Positions 56,911 to 64,000 of a stretch of 64,000 nt of DNA are shown piece after piece. Below the pieces are notes generated by a model. It was not told the DNA's origin, did not search any database, and saw only the letters and a program-made list of their open reading frames with translations. Made by a program: the position numbers and the translations under genes. The stretch is from CAVPHV01 sp963704825 (GTDB lineage: Bacteria; Actinomycetota; Acidimicrobiia; Spongiisociales; UBA5794). The stretch is taken from contig CAVPHV010000010.1 in the NCBI GenBank assembly GCA_963704825.1, forward strand, positions 1 to 64,000, written 5' to 3'. Position 1 is the stretch's first letter. Each line of letters opens with the position of its first letter.

Positions 56911-57984
56911 CTACAGCCCGCGGTGGATTGCCTGGAGTCGCCGTGCGATCTCGTCCTTGGTGTCCTCGTAGAGGTGTCCGTAGACGTCCATGGTGACCCG
57001 TATGCTGGAGTGGCCGAGGTGCTCACGCACAAGTCCGGGGTGGGCACCGGCGGCGATGAGCATCGAGGCGCATGTGTGTCGCATGTCGTGGATCCGCAGC
57101 CCCTCCTGACCGATCTCGGCGACGGCCGGGTACCAGACACGACGGCGGAAGTTCGAAGCGCGCAATGGAGTCCCGCCGGCGCTGAAGATGAGGCTCTCAG
57201 AGCCAGCGTCGGTGAAACGCCCTATGTGGTTTCCGAGCAGGTCGGCAACGAAGGGCGGGATCGCAACCGTGCGAGCCTCCCACGTCTTTGGGGGCACGAT
57301 GTGGAATCGCCCCCCGACCTCAGACAGCGTCTCACGAACGTCGACTCGGCGGCGGAGCAGGTTGACGTGCTTCGTCTTTAGGCCGATCGCCTCCGCCCAG
57401 CGAAGCCCTCCATATGCGAGAACGTAGACGAGGCCGACGTATTGCTCCGGTACGACGCGCGACAGATCGTCGACTTGGCTCGCCGTCAGGAATCGAGGGG
57501 GGCGCCTAGTTGGCCGCGGCAGTGATATGCCGAGCGCTGGATTCGATGGGAGGCGCCGAGACCGTACGGCCGCTTTGAGGATCATCGACAACAGCCGGTA
57601 CGCCTGCGTTGTGTGACTGGCTGACAGTCCGCCGTCGGTGAGCTCGACGACCCAGGTCTCGATCATGAGGGGGTCGATGGCGCCGAGAGGAAGCTGGCCG
57701 AAGCGTGGGAGGAGGTGAACTCTGAGAAGTGACTCGTAGCTGGCGAGGGTCTTTGGTTTGAGGTGGCGGCGGGTGTCGAGCCAGGGGATGGCCCATTCGG
57801 CGAAGGTGGTGCGGGCGAGGCGCGGGTCGGTCCATTCGGATCGGTCGAGGCGGGCTTGTTCGTTGCGGAGCCATTTCTCGGCGTCGATCTTGCGGTTGAA
57901 GGTCTTGTTGCGGGTGCCTTGGCCGGGTACTGAGAGTCGGGCTTTCCAGCGGCCCTGGTCGGTCTTGATGATCCACCCTGCCAT
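56911..57984 (-). CDS. int: tyrosine recombinase (phage-type integrase)
   Basis: 357 residues; ATG five bases after GAGGAGG. N-terminal arm-binding-like region (IKTDQGRWKARLSVPGQG) and SAM-like core-binding domain (TFAEWAIPWLDTRRHLKPKT), then the catalytic domain. That domain has arginine I in YGGLRWAEAIGL, H-x-x-R in HDMRHTCASML, histidine in HLGHSSI and the nucleophile tyrosine in VTMDVYGH. All five key residues are present, so it should be active. It catalyses recombination between the 46-bp tRNA-Phe cores. Confidence 0.93.
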   Translation of the reverse strand: MAGWIIKTDQGRWKARLSVPGQGTRNKTFNRKIDAEKWLRNEQARLDRSEWTDPRLARTTFAEWAIPWLDTRRHLKPKTLASYESLLRVHLLPRFGQLPLGAIDPLMIETWVVELTDGGLSASHTTQAYRLLSMILKAAVRSRRLPSNPALGISLPRPTRRPPRFLTASQVDDLSRVVPEQYVGLVYVLAYGGLRWAEAIGLKTKHVNLLRRRVDVRETLSEVGGRFHIVPPKTWEARTVAIPPFVADLLGNHIGRFTDAGSESLIFSAGGTPLRASNFRRRVWYPAVAEIGQEGLRIHDMRHTCASMLIAAGAHPGLVREHLGHSSIRVTMDVYGHLYEDTKDEIARRLQAIHRGL

Positions 57985-58036
57985 GAGAACCTCCTCTCAT
58001 ATGTGAGCTACGCCACCGGTCCCCCTCGATGCAACG

Positions 58037-58260
58037 CTACCGGTCGGGTGTGACGTGACGCTGGCTGACCTCGGTGTTGTTGTCGTCGATGTGTTGTGTG
58101 ATCCAGCGGTTGACGTCGCTGCTGCGGAATCGTAGGTGGCGGCCGGCACGGAAGCTGGGTGGGCCGTGGCCGCGGTGGCGCCAGGTTTAGATGGTGGCGA
58201 CCTTAGGTGGAGATCGTCGGCGAGATCTTGGGCGCTGAGGAACCGACCGAGGGTATCCAT
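58037..58260 (-). pseudogene. xis: excisionase (MerR/AlpA-like helix-turn-helix), broken
   Basis: ATG at 58260 begins MDTLGRFLSAQDLADDLHL, the first part of a winged-helix excisionase. The frame then slips back one base at CACCTAAGG, and the correct continuation reads KVATI-stop-TWRHRGHGPPSFRAGRH and ends QHIDDNNTEVSQRHVTPDR at TAG 58037. The TAA stands where related proteins have a tyrosine codon (ATxYxWR motif). So there are two independent lesions: one deletion and one nonsense substitution. It lies upstream of int on the same strand, the usual xis-int order. Excision by its own Xis should be lost. Confidence 0.7.
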
Positions 58261-58674
58261 AGCGCAAATCGTCGAGTAGGACCCTGTCAGCAGAGTGTCA
58301 GCAGCCATTTCCGCAACCCTGTTATTGCTGCGGCGACAGCGGCGATATCACGATTTCGGGAAGGTTGTCTGGTTTCTGTAATCCGTTGTGCTGCAGATGT
58401 TTCCGGCCGATCTGGCGCCTGATGTATGCCCGGCTGACACTCTGGTGATCCTCCCGTGAGAGGGTGTCGTTGTCTGATGCGAGGTCATGGACCCGATATG
58501 CGCCCTCACATCACACGGCAACTCCCATGCGCCCACTCGATGCGACGAGACCTCAAGCAGGAACACGCGGCGTAACCGGCACCCGGATCACGGATGGCAG
58601 CTCGTCGAACTCGGTCACCGTATTGGAAATGACAGACGAGTGCACACCTGCGGTCCCACTGTGGGGGTGAGGCA
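58261..58674. other. non-coding region between xis and relaxase, candidate oriT/regulatory sites
   Basis: About 410 bases without a convincing gene. It holds a direct repeat TGTCAGCAG spaced 11 bases apart (58285-58293, 58296-58304). The 12-mer GCTGACACTCTG at 58433-58444 is the exact reverse complement of 58291-58302. The position upstream of the relaxase is where an oriT would be expected, but I recognise no nic site. Confidence 0.4.
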
Positions 58675-61446
58675 GTGACGGTGCGGGTGACGACGCTCAA
58701 GGGTGCGCTTGCCGGTCGCTACTACACGGAGCAGCTCCCGTCGTACTACCTCGATGGTGGTGAGCCGCCGGGTCGCTGGTTCGGTCGAGGCGCCGCGATG
58801 TTGGGTCTTGATGGTGTGGTCGACGATGCGGCGTTTCTGGCGGTGATGGCCGGACTGCATCCGTCGACCGGGGTACGGTTGGGGCGCCGCTTCGGAGAGA
58901 CATCAGTGCGGGGGTTCGATGCCACGTTCTCGGCGCCGAAGTCAGTGTCGGTCCTGTTCGCCGTCGGCAACGAGCGACTGCAACGGGAGGTGACGGAGGC
59001 GCACGACACCGCGGTCGACGCCGTGTTGGGTTGGGTGGAGTCGCGGGCGCATACGAGGTTGCGGCGGCGGGGTCATGTGGTGTGTGTCGACGCTGAGGGG
59101 ATCGTGGCCGGCGTGTTCCGGCAGCATACGAGTCGTCGTTTGGACCCGCAGTTGCACACTCATGCGGTGATCGCCAACCGAGTGGAAGCTCCCGATGGGC
59201 GTTGGTTGGCGCTCGACGCCCGCACGGTGAAGATGGATCAACGCACCTTGTCGAGCCTGTATCACGCCGGGTTGCGGGCCGAGTTGACCCGCCGCCTCGG
59301 AGTCCGATGGCACCAACCTGAACATGGGATTGCTGAGATGGCCGGTGTCGACCCGGAGGTGTTGGTCGAGTTCTCGCAACGCAGCCGTGACATCGAGCAG
59401 CGTGCTGCGGCGAAGCTGGACCCGGTTCCGCAGCGACTTGGCTCGGGAGCCGACACCACGGGAGCGGTGGCGCCTGGAGCGTGAGGCCGTGCTCGACAGC
59501 CGACCCGCCAAGGAGCGCCGTCACTCCGCCGCCGCCCTGCGTGAAGGGTGGAGGATGCGGTTGCGAGCCCTCGGCCTTGAACCACACGAGCTTGTGGTGA
59601 ATGCCGTCGGTCGTGCCCGCTCGCCGACGGGCATCGACCAGCGAGGTGATGCTGGCGAATGGTCGAGGGGGCGCTCGAGGCGCTGGGGGAGCGGCAGTCG
59701 ACGTGGCGTCCCGCTGAGGTGGTGCGTGAGCTCGCCGCCCAGGTCCCCACTGAGGTCACCGTCCAACCCGGGCGGCTCTGTGAGTTCCTGGAGGACCTCG
59801 CCGACCACGCCACCGCGTCGCGCTGTGTTGATCTGTCACCGCCGGTCCCGGCTGGTGTGGTGTTGCGTCGTGATGGACGCCCGATCAGCGAAGCTGCCGT
59901 TGATCGTGCCTTCACCACCCGGGCCATCCTCGATGAGGAGGAACAGATCCTCGAATGGGCCGACCGGCAACGCCGTCTCGCCAGCATCGTCGACACCAGA
60001 CCGAGGGACCTCGACACGGCGGGGTTGAGTCCGGGTCAGGCCGACGCCTGCCGGGCGGTGGCGGGGATGGCCCCGTTGGAGCTGATCGTGGGTCCGGCCG
60101 GGTCGGGCAAGACCACCGCGCTTACCCCCGCCGTTGCACTATCTGCAGGGTCGCGGGGAGGTGGTGTTCGGGGTGGCACCCACCGCAGCGGCCGCCGACG
60201 TGCTCGCTACCGAAACCACGATGCCCGCCGACACGTTGGACAAGCTGCTGTACGAACACTCCCGGCCGGACCGGCCACCAGGTGCGGGGTATGACCTGCC
60301 GGCGGGGGCGACGGTGGTCGTGGACGAGGCCGGCACCGTCGCCACCCCGAAACTCGCCGCCCTCACCCGTCTCGCCGACCACAGGGCGTGGCGGGTGGTG
60401 ATGGTGGGGGATCCCCGCCAGTTCTCCGCTGTGGGTCGGGGCGGCATGTTCGCTCACCTCATCGACACCCACGGCGCCATCGAACTCGACCACATCCACC
60501 GCTTCACCCACGACTGGGAACGCGACGCCACCCGACGACTCCGCACCGGCGACCTCTCGGTGATCGCCGAGTACCAGCGTCACGGGCGGCTCCACGACGG
60601 CACCCCAGACGACATGGAGGCAGCCGATCATCGACGCCTGGAGCCTGGCACGACAACGCGGCGAGTCGGTGGCGTTGATGGCCAACACCAACCACACCGT
60701 CGACCGATTGAACCAGCTCGCCCAACAGCGGCGCATCGACCGCCGGCGAGCTCGACCCGGACGGGCCGGGCCTCGACGTTGGCGATCAACGTCTGCTCAT
60801 CGGCGACGACGTGGTCACCCGCCGCAACCAACGCACCCTGCGCACCAACCAAGGAGCGATGGTCAAGAACCGGGACCACTGGAGCGTCGAAGAGATCCAC
60901 GGAGATGGTGCGGTCACCGTCGACGGACGCACCGGCAGGGTGCGTCTTCCCGCCGACTACAGCCACCAGTATCTCGAACTCGGGTACGCCCAAACCAGCC
61001 ACGCCACCCAAGGCCGCACCGTCGACACCGGTCTCCTCCTCATCGACAGCCCAACCGACAACCGCGGTCTCTACACGCCGCTGACCCGCGGACGAGACGC
61101 CAACCATGCTTACGTCGTCACCCGTGAAGGCGAAACCGCGGCTGATGTCCTCACGACGGCGATCAGCCGGGACTGGATCGACCAACCCGCCGTCACCCGA
61201 CGAGGAGACCTCGGGACCGGCAGCCGAGTGACACGCTGGACAAGCGGAAGCGGACTCGGAAACCACCCAGCAGCCGGCCATCAACAGGTCCGCACCGACC
61301 CGCCCAACCACGACCTCGCCATCGACGACCACAGATCCGACGATGACCAGGCCTGGCAGGCAGTCAACCGGAGCATCGAAGCCGCCATGCAACGCCGCAC
61401 CGCAGAGCGGACTCCCAACCGGCATCACCCTGGCATCGGCCGCTGA
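58675..61446 (+). pseudogene. MobF-type conjugative relaxase/helicase (TrwC/TraA-like), multiply frameshifted
   Basis: GTG start. The first frame has the TrwC relaxase domain: catalytic tyrosines near GRYYTEQLPSYY, SAPKSVSVLF and the metal HxH in DPQLHTHAVIAN. The same protein continues in other frames: RERWRLEREAVLDSRPAKER; EVTVQPGRLCEFLEDLADHA and the P-loop GPAGSGKTTALTP; then VVVDEAGTVATPKLAAL and GDPRQFSAVGRGGM; then IIDAWSLARQRGESVALMAN; then GELDPDGPGLDVGDQRLLIG and TSHATQGRTVDTGLL to a stop at 61446. Frame changes lie near 59422, 59650, 60130, 60615 and 60742. The complete protein would have about 920 residues and would nick oriT and unwind DNA. It cannot be made as one chain now. Confidence 0.85.
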
Positions 61447-61626
61447 CGCCGGCATCCTCAAGCCAACCTCCCCGGGGAGCACAACCAGGCGTCCTCAGGT
61501 CGGTATGCCCATCAACCACGTCCAGCTCCCCCCCAAGTGAGTGATGCGGCGGCGAGATCAAGCGCCCCACGCCACATTCGTCGCGGAAAGCCTCCGACGA
61601 CGCGCCAGGCCGGTCCGGCCGTTGGC

Positions 61627-63327
61627 TCAGCAGCCGTGGATGGTTTCGGCGGTGCAGGTGTCGACACCGGTGTTGCCGTACACGACGTCGATGTCGAGAC
61701 CGCCGGTCAACACGTCATCACCCGGGCCACCGTAGAGGACGTCGTCGCCGCGGTTACCCGCCGCGTCATCGTCGCCGGCACCGCCGTAGAGGTGATCGTC
61801 GGCATTGCCCCCACGGATACGGTCGTCGCCTTCCCCGCCGTAGATGATGTCTTTGCCCAGCTCACCGTACAGCCGGTCACGTTTCCACTGGCCGTGGATC
61901 CAATCGGCGCCACCGCCGCCCCGTACCAGGTCTTTGCCCTTCCCGCCGTACAGGGTGTCGTTGCCCGAATCACCCAACACCGTGTCCTTACCGGCCCCGC
62001 CCCGCAGCTCATCGTGGCCCGGGCCACCGAACAGGGTGTCGTCGCCGGCCTCGCCCCGCACCACATCGTTGCCGTACCCGGCACACACCACATCGTCCCC
62101 ACCCCGACCCTCGATCACGTCATCGCCACCAAACCCCACAATCACATCAACACCCTCGGTGCCTACCAGGGTGTCGGCACCATCAGTACCCACAATCGTC
62201 GCCACCAACCCGTCACACATCACACCCGGGGGAATCCATGCCTTGGTCCCCAACATCTCACCCGAGCGCAGCGTGGACGAGTCACCCGCTGCCAGATCCT
62301 TCACCACGACGTAGCCTGTGTTGCTGCCGTCGTGGGGATTCAGCAGAACGCTGGTGTCGTCGCTGTTGAACTGGGCATCCCACATACCCATGCCCGCCTT
62401 CTTGTACACCTTCGCCCTATTCCCACCATTGCTGTCCGCTAGCCACACGGTTGCCGTATCTGCGAATGCCGCGTAGAGGATCATCGACGCATCGGCCGAA
62501 ACGTCCATCACCGCCAGGCTCTTGTCGGTGTTCGCACCGAGGAGCAAACTCGACTCGCCCGCGACGAGGTCGACAAGCCACAGATCACCCGGGCCGAGAT
62601 CGAGGTTGTCCGGATCCGGATCCAAGACTGCATACGCGTTCACGATCACCCGACGTGCGTCGTCGATGAAGCCGGCCCGGTAAGTCGAGAAGTACAGATC
62701 CGGCTCGTCGGTGATCACCTCGTAGCCGCCACCGGCATCGATATCGGTCACCGCCAACTCGATGCCTCCAGGCGCCGCTGACGGGTCTGGCAGATATGTG
62801 AACAGGATCCGTCTCCCGTCGGGGAACCACATCGGCCCCGACTCGTTCGCCACCGGCGTGTGCGTCAGATTCACCAACCCCGACCCGTCGATGTTCACCA
62901 CCCACACATCCGAGAACGGCGGATCATGCTCATCCTCACCGTCTGTCTGTAGTTCGAACACGATCCGCTGCGAGTCCGGCGACCACCGAGGCCAGCTGAT
63001 ACGCGTGTCCTCACCGGGCGCATCGATCACCTTCACAGGTGAGCCACCACCATCAACCGGCACTCTCCACAGCGAGTTCCCGAGCTGCGGAAAGTAGAAC
63101 ACCCACTCGCCGTCTGGCGACATCTGTCCGGTGATACCCTCAACCAGTTGGTACTCACCCGAACCGTCCGAGCCCATCACGACTGCGTGGAGCGGTCCCC
63201 CAGGGGCCGACTCCTCCGCAAACAGAATCCGTTCGCCCGGCACCGGAGAGCCCTCCGCCAGAGGGGCAGTCAACGCTACCAGCGACACCACCGCCAGGAA
63301 CCCGATCAGGACACGGAAACTGTTCAT
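61627..63327 (-). CDS. secreted TolB-like propeller with C-terminal RTX repeats, element cargo
   Basis: 566 residues from ATG 63327 (a GTG three codons upstream is possible). Signal peptide SFRVLIGFLAVVSLVALTAP. Residues ~30-370 form a PD40/TolB-type propeller (WSPDSQRIVFELQ, WFPDGRRILFTYL, VSADASMILYAAF). From CDGLVATIVGTDGAD the RTX region runs to the C-terminus with units such as GGDDVIEGRGGDDVV and GEGDDRIRGGNADD, ending DTCTAETIHGC. It should be extracellular and calcium-binding; ligand unknown. Intact although it is on a decayed element. Its RTX module is closely similar to those at 1339-3342 and 17920-19444. It converges with the relaxase remnant, leaving a 180-base gap with no feature. 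Confidence 0.88.
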   Translation of the reverse strand: MNSFRVLIGFLAVVSLVALTAPLAEGSPVPGERILFAEESAPGGPLHAVVMGSDGSGEYQLVEGITGQMSPDGEWVFYFPQLGNSLWRVPVDGGGSPVKVIDAPGEDTRISWPRWSPDSQRIVFELQTDGEDEHDPPFSDVWVVNIDGSGLVNLTHTPVANESGPMWFPDGRRILFTYLPDPSAAPGGIELAVTDIDAGGGYEVITDEPDLYFSTYRAGFIDDARRVIVNAYAVLDPDPDNLDLGPGDLWLVDLVAGESSLLLGANTDKSLAVMDVSADASMILYAAFADTATVWLADSNGGNRAKVYKKAGMGMWDAQFNSDDTSVLLNPHDGSNTGYVVVKDLAAGDSSTLRSGEMLGTKAWIPPGVMCDGLVATIVGTDGADTLVGTEGVDVIVGFGGDDVIEGRGGDDVVCAGYGNDVVRGEAGDDTLFGGPGHDELRGGAGKDTVLGDSGNDTLYGGKGKDLVRGGGGADWIHGQWKRDRLYGELGKDIIYGGEGDDRIRGGNADDHLYGGAGDDDAAGNRGDDVLYGGPGDDVLTGGLDIDVVYGNTGVDTCTAETIHGC

Positions 63328-63529
63328 GGCGACCACCCTATGTGACGGTCGTGGCTTCGTATAGGGACCAGAGGTCCCGGAGACGATCCGCCGATTCTGC
63401 AGTCGAACACTCGCCGCGATAACCGGGGACGATGTCCCCGAGCAACGGCCTGTCGACCGACGACCTCATCAGTACGGATCCGCGGCCGGCACCCGAGCGT
63501 GCGAGCGACGAACAGGCGCCCGCATCTCG

Positions 63530-63547
63530 GGGCGCGCTGGGGGCGCG
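63530..63547. repeat. subterminal repeat, right end of element
   Basis: GGGCGCGCTGGGGGCGCG, one mismatch to 56849-56866, same orientation, 129 bases inside the right attachment core. Confidence 0.5.
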
Positions 63548-63599
63548 GGAGAACGAGAAGCGATGCAAAACACCCAGACACGACCAACGATGATGAGAG

Positions 63600-63632
63600 G
63601 CCGAAAGCCCCTGATCTACAAGGGTTTTCGGC
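63600..63632. terminator. hairpin near right end of the element
   Basis: 11-bp stem GCCGAAAGCCC / GGGTTTTCGGC (one G-U) with an 11-base loop. It lies in the 270-base stretch between the RTX cargo start and the right attachment site, which has no gene. Confidence 0.5.
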
Positions 63633-63675
63633 GGATACGGCAGCGAGGCGCCCATCCTCGTGACACAGCCGGCAC

Positions 63676-63721
63676 GGTCTGAAAAACCAGAGGTCGTGGG
63701 ATCGACTCCCACCCTGACCAC
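63676..63721 (+). repeat. attachment site, distal copy (46 bp, tRNA-Phe 3' fragment)
   Basis: Identical to 56730-56775. The bases before it do not continue the tRNA, so it is a fragment, not a gene. After the discriminator A this copy reads CGC, not CCA, so the displaced chromosomal tRNA-Phe did not encode CCA. Confidence 0.92.
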
Positions 63722-63722
63722 G

Positions 63723-63747
63723 CGGACCGGCCTTTGCGGCCGGTCCG
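63723..63747 (+). terminator. displaced terminator of tRNA-Phe
   Basis: A 10-bp perfect stem CGGACCGGCC / GGCCGGTCCG with a 5-base loop starts 1 base after the right attachment site. It would have ended the tRNA transcript before insertion. Confidence 0.65.
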
Positions 63748-63820
63748 TTGCAGTTTGCTCCGCGAACTGTGCCGCTCGCAGACCACGTCGGATTCGCGAT
63801 GAGGGAATCCGACCAAACAG

Positions 63821-64000
63821 TCACACCACAGATGGCGGAAAGTGCGGTTGGAGCATGCCGGCAGCACGCAGGGTGGTTGCCCCGACCGACTTCACGGCGC
63901 GCAGCGCCGCGGAGACGCTAGCCCCACGGTCAATCGATTCGAGCAGGCGCCCACTTCGCTTTCTCATCAGTTGACCCCGGATGGCCGCCCACGAGAACCC
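63821..64000 (-). CDS. possible C-terminal fragment of a protein, unknown
   Basis: On the minus strand an open frame enters from the right edge and ends at TGA (63823-63821). It gives 59 residues including MRKRSGRLLESIDRGASVSA and AALRAVKSVGATTLRAAG. The composition looks protein-like, but no family is recognised and the start lies outside the window. Confidence 0.35.
   Translation of the reverse strand, partial: GFSWAAIRGQLMRKRSGRLLESIDRGASVSAALRAVKSVGATTLRAAGMLQPHFPPSVV

Larger units (their letters stand above)
56776..63721. mobile_element. 6.9-kb integrated element in tRNA-Phe (degraded mobilisable element)
   Basis: Bounded by 46-bp direct repeats of the tRNA-Phe 3' part. Contents in order: integrase (-), broken excisionase (-), broken MobF relaxase/helicase (+) and a secreted TolB/RTX protein (-). 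An intact integrase at the tRNA end next to xis is the standard layout of integrative elements. No replication protein, FtsK/TraB-type translocase or type IV secretion gene is present. It was therefore mobilisable at best and now looks stranded. The displaced tRNA terminator survives just outside the right end (63723-63747). Confidence 0.88.

Noticed and set aside
58675..61446. Programmed ribosomal frameshifting to express the relaxase
   Set aside because: Five shifts of differing kind without slippery-site context are not a plausible programmed system; decay fits better.
63660..63720. Second functional tRNA-Phe gene at the right end of the element
   Set aside because: Only the part from the anticodon loop to the 3' end is present; the D-arm and 5' acceptor strand are absent.

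Overview
The window is high-GC DNA with many GTG/TTG starts, tightly overlapping operons, a DivIVA-domain protein and a tyrosine integrase next to a tRNA. It fits an actinobacterium (Actinomycetota). An Acidimicrobiia-like lineage is my best guess from the gene mix: ATP-type PEP carboxykinase, DhnA-type aldolase, soluble NAD-linked hydrogenase, giant secreted PKD/FG-GAP proteins and RTX proteins. That placement is inference, not read from a marker gene.

Layout. 1-9.6 kb: a frameshifted alpha/beta hydrolase, a secreted FG-GAP propeller with an RTX tail, PBP4 (dacB), a double-length secreted 5'-nucleotidase and a methyltransferase. 9.6-16.6 kb: a GNAT acetyltransferase, a broken metallopeptidase and a compact minus-strand hoxEFUYHW operon for a bidirectional NAD-coupled [NiFe]-hydrogenase. 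16.8-25.6 kb: an ACR3 arsenite exporter, a frameshifted RTX-PGRP amidase, an FMN-type protein, asnS, a metallophosphatase, and a two-gene signalling pair (receiver-thioredoxin-reductase-like flavoprotein plus cNMP-binding histidine kinase). 25.7-29.6 kb: sulfate activation (sat-APS kinase fusion, cysQ) and a LacI-type regulator. 29.7-34.7 kb: a very long DivIVA-domain coiled-coil protein with perfect internal tandem repeats. 34.9-41.3 kb: central carbon genes (pckA, class I aldolase, phosphohexomutase, glpD). 41.3-50.6 kb: one 3073-residue secreted repeat protein. 50.8-56.4 kb: acetyl-CoA synthetase, a lipase-like hydrolase, a membrane protein, a propeller lipoprotein and a squalene-cyclase-like protein. 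56.4-64 kb: tRNA-Glu, tRNA-Asp, tRNA-Phe, then a 6.9-kb integrated element.

The element is bounded by 46-bp identical direct repeats, formed by the 3' part of tRNA-Phe. It carries an intact integrase, a broken excisionase, a MobF-type relaxase/helicase broken by about five frameshifts, and an RTX/TolB secreted protein as cargo. It looks immobilised but still protein-coding.

Two features run across the window. A 50-bp imperfect palindrome occurs five times, always between genes (16.6-25.7 kb). An RTX module with cysteines at fixed spacing is attached to three different secreted proteins, one of them on the mobile element. Single-base frameshifts affect three chromosomal genes and cluster strongly in the element, while the 9.2-kb and 5-kb repeat genes stay open.
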